Assembly (NCBI RefSeq): GCF_004348665.1
Contig: NZ_SMKM01000005.1
Coordinates: 1-64,000 of the forward strand
Length of the DNA: 64,000 nucleotides
Direction: 5' to 3'
Origin: Actinomadura sp. GC306
GTDB taxonomy: Bacteria > Actinomycetota > Actinomycetes > Streptosporangiales > Streptosporangiaceae
In this document: positions 48,107-56,244 of the stretch, one piece after another
How the letters are laid out: every line of letters begins with the position of its first letter
How positions within the stretch are numbered: the first letter of the stretch is position 1
Position numbers and translations under genes: made by a program
Notes under the pieces: model-generated
Told to the model about the DNA's origin: nothing
The model's input: only the letters and a program-made list of their open reading frames with translations
The model's database searches: none

Positions 48107-48890
48107 CCGATGGCCGCATGACACGGTCGACGTCCTGGGCGTGCGGGTCAGCCGCATCGACGTCGCGCGGCTCCGGTCGTTCGTCGCGGCGGCCGTCAAG
48201 GAGCGGACGAAGCTGACGATCACCTTCGCCAACCCGGACTACGTCCGCAAGGCCCAGCGGGACCCGGTGCTCCGCGACCTGATGAACGGCTTCGACCTCA
48301 ACCTCCCCGACGGCTGGGGCGTCGTGCTCGCCGCGAAGATCTTCGGACGGCCCGTCCCCGGGCGGATGGCGAACGACGACCTCACCGACGACCTGTTCGG
48401 GCAGCCCGCCGAGGAGGGCTGGCGGGTGTTCCTGTTCGGGAACGCCCCGGGCGTCGCCGAGCAGGCCGCCGAGAACGTCCGCAAGTGGTACCCGGGCCTG
48501 GCCGTCGCGGGCACCCTGCACGGCCACTGGGCCGACGAGCACGGCCGGCTGCCCGCGGAGACCGCCGAGCGGCTCGTCGCCGAGATCAACGACGCGGCGC
48601 CCGACATCCTCCACGTCGGCCTCGGGACGCCCCTCCAGCAGCGGTTCGTCGCCGAGTACCGCGACCGCCTCACCGCGCCGGTCATCCTCACCTGCGGCGC
48701 CTACTTCGAGCACCTCGCCGAGCGCCGCGACTACTACCCGGCGTGGGTGCTGAAGCTGCGCGTCGGATTCCTGTACCGGCTGGCCCGCGAACCGCGCCGG
48801 CTCTGGCGCCGGTACACCATCGAACTGGGCTCCTACCTGGGCCGGGTCGTGCTGCACCGCATCCGGCACGGCAAGAACCCGGCGGTGTGA
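48084..48890 (+). CDS. WecB/TagA/CpsF family glycosyltransferase
   Basis: A 268-aa cytoplasmic or peripheral membrane glycosyltransferase of GT26 type, which adds N-acetylmannosamine-like or related sugars to a lipid carrier in teichoic acid and capsule pathways. The hallmark LPDGWGVVLAAKIFG is preceded by FANPDYVRKAQRD; VFLFGNAPGVAEQAAENVRKWYPGL and the ILHVGLGTPLQQRFVAEY segment (usual consensus GxPxQE) complete the family pattern. GTG 48084 has AGGAGGG upstream. The first residues contain RWPHDRWPHD, a direct result of a 15-bp DNA duplication, and lie ahead of the family's usual N-terminus. Likely an early step in the surface polymer made by the downstream cluster. Confidence 0.88.
   Translation: MDQRWPHDRWPHDTVDVLGVRVSRIDVARLRSFVAAAVKERTKLTITFANPDYVRKAQRDPVLRDLMNGFDLNLPDGWGVVLAAKIFGRPVPGRMANDDLTDDLFGQPAEEGWRVFLFGNAPGVAEQAAENVRKWYPGLAVAGTLHGHWADEHGRLPAETAERLVAEINDAAPDILHVGLGTPLQQRFVAEYRDRLTAPVILTCGAYFEHLAERRDYYPAWVLKLRVGFLYRLAREPRRLWRRYTIELGSYLGRVVLHRIRHGKNPAV
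48093..48122 (+). repeat. 15-bp perfect tandem duplication
   Basis: CGATGGCCGCATGAC at 48093-48107 and 48108-48122. It covers the TSUP stop codon and the N-terminus of the glycosyltransferase, adding five residues in frame. Confidence 0.85.
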
Positions 48891-48959
48891 GGGACGTCTC
48901 CATCGAGCGACGCTTTGCCGGGAACCGCTGCCCGAGATTCCCCCATGTGGTAGGACAAG

Positions 48960-50270
48960 ATGCCATCAACGACCCCGGCCGCACTCCGGAGCACCCCCAT
49001 GCGCCCCTTCCTCGCCTGTCTCACGGCCACCTCCCTCGCGGCGTTCGCCGTGCCGGCGGTGGCGAGCGCGGCCTCGGCCGACATCGCCCACTCCAAGGTG
49101 GTCTCCGACAACCCGGTGAACAACACCCCGCACGTCCTGGACGGCACCGTCCGGACGATCGCCGTCACCGGCAGCCTGGTCGTCGTCGGCGGCAACTTCA
49201 CGGAGGTCCGTGAGGCGGGCAGCGGCAAGCCGGTGCTGAAGCGGAACAACCTCTTCGCCTACGACATGGGCACGGGGAAGATCAACACGACGTTCGTCCC
49301 CAAGGTCGACGGCACCGTGCACGCCCTCCAGGCCGGGACGGGCGGCTGGGTCTACATGGCCGGGACGTTCAAGAACGTCAACGGCAGGAAGACCGGCACG
49401 GTCGCCTCGATCCGGGCGACCACGAACCAGGTGCACACCGGCTTCAAGCCGAACGTCAACTACCGCGTCACCACGATGGTGCGCCGCGGCCTGCGGCTCT
49501 ACATCGGCGGCTCGTTCACCCAGGCGGGCGGCAAGGCCCGCTCCGCGCTCGCGCGGCTCGACGCGCTGACCGGCGCCGCCGACAACGGCTTCAACTTCAC
49601 CATCACCAAGCCGCGGTCCGGCACCCTCAAGGTCTACCGGCTCGCCGTCGACCCGGCCGACAGCCGGATGGTGATCAACGGGACGTTCACCCAGGTCAAC
49701 GAGCAGTCCCGGCCCCAGATCGCCATGATCAACACGGGCTCGGGCGCCGCGAAGCTGTCGACCTGGGCGACCCAGCGGTACGGCACCCCCTGCAACCTGT
49801 CCGCGTTCGACACCTACATGCGCGGCATGGACTTCTCCCCCGACGGCAAGTACTTCGTGGTCGTCACGACCGGCGGACCCTACGGCACCAGCCAGCTGTG
49901 CGACACCGCCGCCCGCTGGGAGGCCGGCGCCACCGGCGCCGGCCAGGACCCGACCTGGGTCAACTGGACCGGCGGCGACACGCTGCTGTCCACCACGGTC
50001 ACCGGCGCCGCCGTCTACGTCGGCGGGCACCAGCGCTGGCTCGACAACCCGCGCGGCCGCGACCACGCCGGCCCCGGCGCGGTGTCGCGTCCCGGCATCG
50101 CCGCGATCAACCCGTCGACCGGCAAGGCGCTCGCGTGGAACCCGACGCGGACGCTCGGCCACGGCGTCGAGGCGCTCGTCGCCCACCCCAAGGGCCTGCT
50201 CGTCGGCAGCGACACCGACCAGCTCGGCCGCGAGTACCACGGCCGCATCGGAATGTTCCCCATGGGCTGA
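48960..50270 (+). CDS. Secreted beta-propeller-like protein
   Basis: A 436-aa exported protein; signal peptide PFLACLTATSLAAFAVPAVASAASA. The mature part has repeated blade-like units containing VVVGGNFTEV, VYMAGTFKNVNG, LYIGGSFTQAGG and VYVGGHQRWLDN, each with the GGxF turn, which suggests a seven-bladed propeller. No catalytic motif is seen. It is a paralog of the N-terminal 500 residues of the protein at 52088-55822 (shared DTYMRGMDFSPDGKYFVV and DPTWVNWTGGDT). ATG 48960 has AGGAC upstream; ATG 48999 would remove 13 residues. Probably a surface or matrix protein linked to the polysaccharide. Confidence 0.8.
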   Translation: MPSTTPAALRSTPMRPFLACLTATSLAAFAVPAVASAASADIAHSKVVSDNPVNNTPHVLDGTVRTIAVTGSLVVVGGNFTEVREAGSGKPVLKRNNLFAYDMGTGKINTTFVPKVDGTVHALQAGTGGWVYMAGTFKNVNGRKTGTVASIRATTNQVHTGFKPNVNYRVTTMVRRGLRLYIGGSFTQAGGKARSALARLDALTGAADNGFNFTITKPRSGTLKVYRLAVDPADSRMVINGTFTQVNEQSRPQIAMINTGSGAAKLSTWATQRYGTPCNLSAFDTYMRGMDFSPDGKYFVVVTTGGPYGTSQLCDTAARWEAGATGAGQDPTWVNWTGGDTLLSTTVTGAAVYVGGHQRWLDNPRGRDHAGPGAVSRPGIAAINPSTGKALAWNPTRTLGHGVEALVAHPKGLLVGSDTDQLGREYHGRIGMFPMG

Positions 50271-50285
50271 GCAGGCGGGTCCCGT

Positions 50286-50321
50286 GTGAGATAAAGGGAC
50301 GACGTGAGATAAAGGGGCGAC
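50286..50321 (+). repeat. 18-bp tandem direct repeat
   Basis: GTGAGATAAAGGGRCGAC at 50286-50303 and 50304-50321, differing at one base. It is the AT-richest stretch before the secreted hydrolase gene and starts 15 bp after the propeller gene stop, so it may be a tandem regulator site or repeated spacer. Confidence 0.75.
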
Positions 50322-50349
50322 GAAGACCAGCCGACGGAAGGGGCTGCCC

Positions 50350-51960
50350 GTGCACCAGAGCGACCCGTTCCCTGGTGGTCACCACCGGCCCGACCCGCGC
50401 CGCTCGCAGCCCGTGCCGCCGAAGCGCCGGCGCGGGCGGCGGCGCGGTCCCCGCCCCGCCTTCTACTACACCTCCGCGGGCACCCTCCTCATCCTCGGCG
50501 GCTCGGTCGGCGCGATCGCGCTGAGCGGCCCCGGGCCCGGCCGCGACGCCCGGACGGCGTCCGCCGCCGCCGAGTCCGTCATCCCCGCGTCGGCCGACAC
50601 CTACGTGGTACGCGAGATGCCCGGCCAGGGGTTCGGCGACGCGGGAAAGATCACCGCTTCGGTCTGGCCCGAGTGGCACACCGAGGCGTACGTGGCGTTC
50701 GACGTGCCGCGCCGCACGCCCCGCATCACCGGGGCCCGCGTCGAGCTGACCTTCGACCGCCCGGAGAACCGGCCCGACGCGGTCGAGCTGCGCGCGGTCA
50801 CCGCCCCCTGGAGCGAGAGCGGCACGTCCTGGAGCAACCGGCCCGCCGCGGGCCGCGTCATCGCGACCGCCACCGTCCGCGGCGACCGGCTCTCCTTCGA
50901 CGTCGGCTCCGTCGTGAACCGTCCCGGCCGCTACGCGTTCGCCGTCACCAACCGCAACGAGTCGTCCGCGGCGTCGGTGCACTCGCGGGAGGCCGGCGCC
51001 GGCGGGCCGCGCCTCGTGCTGACCACCCGTCCCGGGCGGACCGCGACACCGAGCCCGTCCGCCACCGGCACGCCCGACGCGTCGGGCACCGCCCTGCCGA
51101 AGCCCGGCGCCGAGCCGACCTGGCGGGCACCGCGGCCGAGCACGTCCGCCGAGCCGTCGCAGCGCCCCGGCGCGGGCAGGACGCTCTGCGGCATCTCCCT
51201 CAACCTCAAGCCCGGCGAGACGTTCCAGGAGGCCCTGAGCCGCCTGGACGAGCGGTACGGCGGGCTGGAGACCGTCCGGCTGTTCTACCGCGGCGTCCCG
51301 CCGGCGTGGCCCGGCAACCCCGACATCGGCAAGCGGCCGCCGATCATCTCGTTCAAGCTCGCGCCGAAGGACGTCCTCGCGGGCAAGCACGACGCGGCCA
51401 TGACCCGCTGGTTCGCCACCGCGCCGCGCGACCGCGACGTCTACTGGGTCTACTACCACGAGCCCGAGGACAACATCGCCAAGGGCGAGTTCACCGCGGC
51501 CGACTACCGCGCCGCCTGGCGCCGGCTGCGGAGCCTCGCCGACAAGGCCGACAACGCGCGGCTGCACGCCACGCTCGTCCTGATGAGCTGGAGCCTCGAA
51601 GCCGAGTCGAAGCGCAACTGGCGCGACTACTACCCCGGGCGGGACGTCATCCAGGTCCTCGGGTGGGACACCTACAACCTCGGCTGGAAGAAGGGGCTGT
51701 ACGACTCCCCGTCGAAGATGTACGACCGCGTCGTCGCCCTCAGCAAGGCCGAGCGGCTGCCCTTCGGCGTCGCCGAGACCGGCAGCTACCTCGTCGGCGA
51801 CGACAAGGGCGAGAAGCGCGCCGCCTGGCTCCGCGAGACCAACGCCTACCTGAAGAAGCACGGCGCGCTCTGGGTCTCCTACTTCGACCTCGACTGGGAG
51901 ACGGGCGACTTCCGCCTCCTCGACGCCCCCAGCCACAAGGCATGGCAGGACTTCTGCTGA
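50350..51960 (+). CDS. Secreted DNRLRE/CBM-like plus GH26-like glycoside hydrolase
   Basis: A 536-aa exported protein. A basic N-terminus ([14 protein letters not shown]) and helix (AGTLLILGGSVGAIAL) act as signal or anchor. Residues about 75-230 resemble the DNRLRE/CBM96 wall-binding fold (SADTYVVREMPGQGFGDAGKI; AYVAFDVPR; PWSESGTSWSNRP). After a Pro/Thr/Ser linker, the C-terminal domain (about 280-536) looks like a GH26-type TIM barrel, with the acid/base Glu in VYYHEPEDN and a candidate nucleophile Glu in GVAETGS. Substrate unknown; beta-mannan or another matrix glycan is the obvious guess. GTG 50350 has AAGGGG upstream. It may trim or release the locus's exopolysaccharide. Confidence 0.72.
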   Translation: MHQSDPFPGGHHRPDPRRSQPVPPKRRRGRRRGPRPAFYYTSAGTLLILGGSVGAIALSGPGPGRDARTASAAAESVIPASADTYVVREMPGQGFGDAGKITASVWPEWHTEAYVAFDVPRRTPRITGARVELTFDRPENRPDAVELRAVTAPWSESGTSWSNRPAAGRVIATATVRGDRLSFDVGSVVNRPGRYAFAVTNRNESSAASVHSREAGAGGPRLVLTTRPGRTATPSPSATGTPDASGTALPKPGAEPTWRAPRPSTSAEPSQRPGAGRTLCGISLNLKPGETFQEALSRLDERYGGLETVRLFYRGVPPAWPGNPDIGKRPPIISFKLAPKDVLAGKHDAAMTRWFATAPRDRDVYWVYYHEPEDNIAKGEFTAADYRAAWRRLRSLADKADNARLHATLVLMSWSLEAESKRNWRDYYPGRDVIQVLGWDTYNLGWKKGLYDSPSKMYDRVVALSKAERLPFGVAETGSYLVGDDKGEKRAAWLRETNAYLKKHGALWVSYFDLDWETGDFRLLDAPSHKAWQDFC

Positions 51961-52033
51961 GGCCGGGGAGCGACCCGCCGCAACGCAGGCCGTAACAACG
52001 CGCAGGCCGCAGAACGTACGCCGTGGCAACGAG

Positions 52034-52071
52034 AACGCGCCCCCGCCGGAAGGTTCCGGCGGGGGCGCGTT
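52034..52071. terminator. Bidirectional intrinsic terminator
   Basis: An 18-bp perfect stem, AACGCGCCCCCGCCGGAA (52034-52051) with its complement (52054-52071), between the converging hydrolase and PKD-protein genes. The loop is short, so the effective stem is a little less. Confidence 0.85.
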
Positions 52072-52087
52072 TCCCGGTCGGGACGCG

Positions 52088-53872
52088 TTATCCGCGGGCG
52101 AGGATGATCGTCCACATGGACGCGCGGCTCGCCGCGTTGGTCGTCGCGGTCTTGCCGCCGTAGCTGCCGCCGCCGACGGCGTCGCCGCTGTCGACGATGA
52201 GGCTGGTGATGCGGCCGCCCCCGGACCCGATGCCGGTCCCGCGGGTCGTGACACCGGCCGGAGCCGTCCACGAGGTGGTGCTGGACGACTTGTCGCCCCA
52301 GTACGTCACCGCCCACGCACCGGCCCCGCCGGCCGAGGCGTCGGGGCTGGTGTGCTGGGTGACCGCGCTGGAGTCGTCGCCCTTCGCGACCGCCGCGACC
52401 GGGTCGGAGGCGTCGGTGCCCGCGTAGGCCAGCAGCCGGATGTCGGCCTTGGTGTAGCCGCTCAGCCCGATGTTGACCTGCTTGCCCGCGTCACCGGCCT
52501 GCGCCACCCGCTTCCAGAGGACCGACGTCGCGCTGCCGACCTCCTGGCTGTCCACCTCCGTCCAGCCCGCGGGCGGCGTCGTCACCTCGTGGTCGGAGCT
52601 GTTGAACGTCAGCACCATGATCAGGCCGTCGCCGGGCTGGACCGACGCCGGGATCTGCGCGTAGGCGGTGCTGACGTTGGCGTTGCCGCCCGTGCCGCCG
52701 CGGTAGGAGATGCCCGCCGCCTGGGCGGACGCCACCACGACCTCCTCGGTCGTGACGGCCTCGGCGCCGCGGTCGTCGGTCACCGTGAGCTTCACCGGGT
52801 ACGTGCCCGGCTCGTCATAGGTGTGCTGCGGCGTCGCGCCCGTGCCGGTCTGCCCGTCGCCGAACTCCCACGCGTAGGACTCGACGTCGCCGTCCGGGTC
52901 GGTGGAGGCGGTCCCGTCGAACCCGCACTCCAGGGCGTCGCAGTCGCTGGTGAAGGCGGCCGTCGGCTCCTGGTTGCCGGCCCCGCCGGCGCCGCGCGCG
53001 AGGACGATCGTCCACATGGCGGCGCGGCTGGACGCGTTGGTCGTCGCGGACTTGCCCCCGTAGGAGCCGGTGGCGACGGCGCCGCCGCTGTCGGCGATCA
53101 GGGCGCTGATGCGGCCGCCGCCGGACCCGATGCCGGTCCCGCGGGTCGTGACGCCGGCCGGAGCCGTCCACGAGGTGGTGCTGGACGACTTGTCGCCCCA
53201 GTACGTCACGGCCCAGGAGCCGCCCGCGGCGACCTCCGCGTTCGGGCTGGTGTGCTGGGTGACGGCCGTGGGGTCGCTTCCCTTGGCGACCGCCGCGATC
53301 GGGTCGGAGGTGTTCGTGCCGTCGTAGGCGAGCAGCCGGATGTCGGCCTTGGTGATGCCGCTCAGCCCGATGTTCACCTGCTGCCCCGCGTCCCCCGCCT
53401 GGGCGACGCGCTTCCACAGCACGGACGTCGAGCTCCCGACCTCCTGGGTGTCGACCTGCGTCCAGCCGGCGGGCGGCGTCGTCATCGAGTGGTCGCCGCT
53501 GCTGTAGGTCAAGATCAGGATCATGCCGTCGCCGGGCTGGACCGACGCCGGGATCTGCGCGTAGGCGGTGCTGACGTTGGCGTTGCCGCCGACGCCGGCC
53601 CGGAAGGCGATGTCGGTCTGGTTCGGCGAGACCGTGATCTCCTGCTCCTTGACGCCCTCGCCGTCGCGGTCGTCGGTCACCGTGAGCTTCACGGTGTAGG
53701 TGCCGGGCTCCTCGTAGGTGTGCTGCGGCGTCGCGCCCGTGCCGGTCTCACCGTCGCCGAAGTCCCACGCGTACGACTCGATCGAGCCGTCCGGGTCGGC
53801 CGAGGCGGACGCGTCGAACCCGCACTCCAGGGCGTCGCAGTTGCTGGTGAAGGTGGCGTTCGGCTTCTGGTT
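52088..53872 (-). repeat. ~885-bp direct repeat inside the PKD protein gene
   Basis: Unit B (about 52091-52975) and unit A (about 52985-53872) each encode one PKD domain plus one unrecognised domain; long stretches are identical at DNA level. Together they are the C-terminal half of the gene. Confidence 0.85.
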
Positions 53873-55822
53873 CGGCGTCCCGGCGAACAGGAACACCGCC
53901 CGGCCGCGCCAGTCGGCGGAGCTCACCTCGGTGGAGGACCCGGACGGCACGCCCGCCGCGGAGAAGTCGACGCGGTAGAGCCTGCCGTTGCCGCTGTTGA
54001 CGTAGTACAGGTGCTCGCCGTTGACGAACATCCCGCCGACGCTGCTCCAGCTCATCCCGGGCAGGTTGCCGACGGCGGTGAACTCCTGCGCGCCGACGAC
54101 GTTGCTCTCGGGGGTGAACGTCCGGTAGTACAGCGCGGACTGCCCGCGCGTGTAGTAGATCCGGCCGTGCGCGAAGAACATCCCGGTGATGTTGCGGACC
54201 TGGTTGTGCCAGGTCGACATGTTGACGAGCTGGTCGGCGGTGTCGATCGCGGTGGGGGCGCCGAGCGTCGCGCCGTCGAAGCTGCGCCGGTTGAACGAGC
54301 CGTCCGAGCCGCCGTAGAACAGCTCATTGTTGATCATGAAGGCGCCGCGGGCGGACCGCCAGTCGACGCCGGCGGTGCCGTCGTCCACCTCGTCCCCGGC
54401 GGTGGTGCCGTCGAACGAGCGGTGCTTGAGGTAGTTCTGCCCGAGGAGGCCGCTGCCGCCCGCGTAGTAGACGTTGCCGGGCAGCTCACCCGTGTGGTTC
54501 GGCGGGATCGCCGTGCCGCCGGCGAGCGGGAACAGCGCGAGCTTGGGGTGCCACTCGCCGCCGACGTTGTCGGTGTCGCTGCCGATGTACAGGCCCTCGG
54601 CGGTGGCGAGCATGTCGAAGACGCCGACGCCCTTGTCGCGGCCGGGGTTCCAGGAGAACGGCAGGCCGCTGGCCGGGTCGAGCGCGGCGATGCCCTCGCG
54701 GCCGACGGCGCCCTCACCGGCGCGGTCGGCGCGGAACGGGTTGTTGGCCCAGCGGAAGTGGCCGCCGACGTAGACGGCGGTGTCGGTGATCTCGACGGCG
54801 TAGCTGGTGTCGCCGCCGGTGTAGTTGACCCAGGTGGGGTTCTGGCCGCCGCCGGTCGCGGCGGTCTCCCAGCGGGCGTGGGTGTCGCACAGCTTCGGCG
54901 GGGTGCCGTAGGCGCCGGTCGTCGTCACGACGAAGAACTTCCCGTCCGGCGAGAAGTCGACGTCGCGCATGTAGGTGTCGAAGGACTGGGAGCACTGGTC
55001 GCCGTAGCGGGTAGTGTCCCAGTTGGCGAGCTGCGCGCTCGCGCCGCTCAGGTCGATCATGACGATCTGGCGCCGGGTCGCGCCGTTGACCGAGCTGAAG
55101 TTGCCGACGCCGACGAGCTTGGAGCCGTCGGGGGTCACGTCCATCTTGTAGACCTGGGTGACGCCGTCGCCGGTCTGCGTCCCGGCGAAGTTCAGGTCGA
55201 GGAAGTCGTCGCGCACCCCGGTCTGCGGGTTCAGCGCGGCGAGGGCGGGCCGGGCGGCGCCGCCGACCGTGCTGAAGGTCCCGGCGGCGTACAGCCGGCC
55301 GCCGGCGAGCCGCAGGTCGCGCACCCGGGCGTCGAACTGCGGGTTGAACGAGGTGATCGGCGCGCCGGTCTGCGCGTTGAGCCGCGCGAGCACGAAGTGG
55401 CGGACGCCGTTGATCTCGCTGAAGTTGCCGCCGACGTAGAGGGACTGCCCGTCGGGGGCGGCGAGCAGCGCGCTGGCCTCGCCCTTGTTGAGGTTCGGCG
55501 CGAAGTTCGGGTCGATCGCGCCGGTGGCGGCGTCGAAGGCGAACAGCCGGTTGCGGGTCAGCGTCGGCTTGCCGCCGCCGGGCTCTTTGACCTGGGTGAA
55601 GGAACCGCCCACGTAGATCTTGCCGCCGATCTTGATGATCGACTTGACGTCGCCGTCCAGGACCTGCGGCGTGTGGTCCGCCGGGTCGGCGTTGACCACG
55701 CGCCCGTGGTCAAGCTCCGAACCCCTGCCGTCGGCGTGCGCCGGGGCGGTGACGAGGCCCGTCATCGTCCCCAGCGCCAGGACGGCGCCCGCGGCGATGG
55801 TCCCCCACCTGCGTCTGCCCAT
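52088..55822 (-). CDS. Secreted beta-propeller protein with two PKD and two repeat domains
   Basis: A 1244-aa exported protein beginning ATG 55822 with GGAGGGG RBS and signal GTIAAGAVLALGTMTGLVTAPAHA. Residues about 40-650 form the propeller shared with the 48960 protein. Then come two copies of a unit consisting of a PKD domain (ADPDGSIESYAWDFGDGETG; STDPDGDVESYAWEFGDGQTG) and an unrecognised domain of about 200 residues (AYAQIPASVQPGDG, PPAGWTQVDTQEVGSS, VLWKRVA, VTYWGDKSSSTTSW). The two units are nearly identical in DNA. No enzymatic motif; the architecture is that of a large surface adhesin or matrix protein. It is the only minus-strand gene within this polysaccharide region. Confidence 0.85.
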   Translation of the reverse strand: MGRRRWGTIAAGAVLALGTMTGLVTAPAHADGRGSELDHGRVVNADPADHTPQVLDGDVKSIIKIGGKIYVGGSFTQVKEPGGGKPTLTRNRLFAFDAATGAIDPNFAPNLNKGEASALLAAPDGQSLYVGGNFSEINGVRHFVLARLNAQTGAPITSFNPQFDARVRDLRLAGGRLYAAGTFSTVGGAARPALAALNPQTGVRDDFLDLNFAGTQTGDGVTQVYKMDVTPDGSKLVGVGNFSSVNGATRRQIVMIDLSGASAQLANWDTTRYGDQCSQSFDTYMRDVDFSPDGKFFVVTTTGAYGTPPKLCDTHARWETAATGGGQNPTWVNYTGGDTSYAVEITDTAVYVGGHFRWANNPFRADRAGEGAVGREGIAALDPASGLPFSWNPGRDKGVGVFDMLATAEGLYIGSDTDNVGGEWHPKLALFPLAGGTAIPPNHTGELPGNVYYAGGSGLLGQNYLKHRSFDGTTAGDEVDDGTAGVDWRSARGAFMINNELFYGGSDGSFNRRSFDGATLGAPTAIDTADQLVNMSTWHNQVRNITGMFFAHGRIYYTRGQSALYYRTFTPESNVVGAQEFTAVGNLPGMSWSSVGGMFVNGEHLYYVNSGNGRLYRVDFSAAGVPSGSSTEVSSADWRGRAVFLFAGTPNQKPNATFTSNCDALECGFDASASADPDGSIESYAWDFGDGETGTGATPQHTYEEPGTYTVKLTVTDDRDGEGVKEQEITVSPNQTDIAFRAGVGGNANVSTAYAQIPASVQPGDGMILILTYSSGDHSMTTPPAGWTQVDTQEVGSSTSVLWKRVAQAGDAGQQVNIGLSGITKADIRLLAYDGTNTSDPIAAVAKGSDPTAVTQHTSPNAEVAAGGSWAVTYWGDKSSSTTSWTAPAGVTTRGTGIGSGGGRISALIADSGGAVATGSYGGKSATTNASSRAAMWTIVLARGAGGAGNQEPTAAFTSDCDALECGFDGTASTDPDGDVESYAWEFGDGQTGTGATPQHTYDEPGTYPVKLTVTDDRGAEAVTTEEVVVASAQAAGISYRGGTGGNANVSTAYAQIPASVQPGDGLIMVLTFNSSDHEVTTPPAGWTEVDSQEVGSATSVLWKRVAQAGDAGKQVNIGLSGYTKADIRLLAYAGTDASDPVAAVAKGDDSSAVTQHTSPDASAGGAGAWAVTYWGDKSSSTTSWTAPAGVTTRGTGIGSGGGRITSLIVDSGDAVGGGSYGGKTATTNAASRASMWTIILARG

Positions 55823-56244
55823 CGACCCCTCCGTGCTTTGTAGATGCAAACCAGCCGTATCGTGCGCGTAAAGGTGACCGGCGCCGAGTAAGCGTAGCCA
55901 TGTTCGAGACACCGCCGACGACCGGTTCTTAACTTTTAGGTTTCGACCGCCGAAAGGCCGCGTGTCCAGGGCCGTGACGGTGGCGCACCCGATTTCGCGG
56001 GCACGTCCATCGCGCCCCGCGGGGTACGCTGCGCACCTCGGGAGGACGCTCTGGGAGCCGTGCCGGAGGACCGGCGAGCGTGGCCGGATGTGGCCAGCAC
56101 CCGGTGTCGTCCCAGGCAGCCGGCCGGACGTCCACCCGGACATCCACAACGAGGCGCGTCCTTCCAGGGGCGCGGGCGGTGCGTCCGGCACCGGGCGGGG
56201 CGGTCCGCGCGCCCGCCGGTGCGTCCAGCGGAACGGAGCGGTGA
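55823..56244. other. 422-bp divergent intergenic region
   Basis: Lies between the minus-strand PKD protein gene and the plus-strand polysaccharide cluster, so it should hold both promoters. AT-rich islands occur at about 55845-55860 and 55925-55945 (TTCTTAACTTTTAGG). A TANNNT match, TACGCT at 56025-56030, could be a -10 for the cluster. GC-rich frames cross the remainder but none has an RBS or a recognised product. Confidence 0.5.

Noticed and set aside
50286-50321. Two-unit repeat considered as a CRISPR remnant
   Set aside because: Only two copies, 18 bp, no spacer between them and no cas genes in the window.
52352-55843. 1163-codon plus-strand frame opposite the PKD protein
   Set aside because: Its apparent repeats are simply the reverse complement of the true repeats; the minus strand has signal peptide, RBS and PKD motifs.
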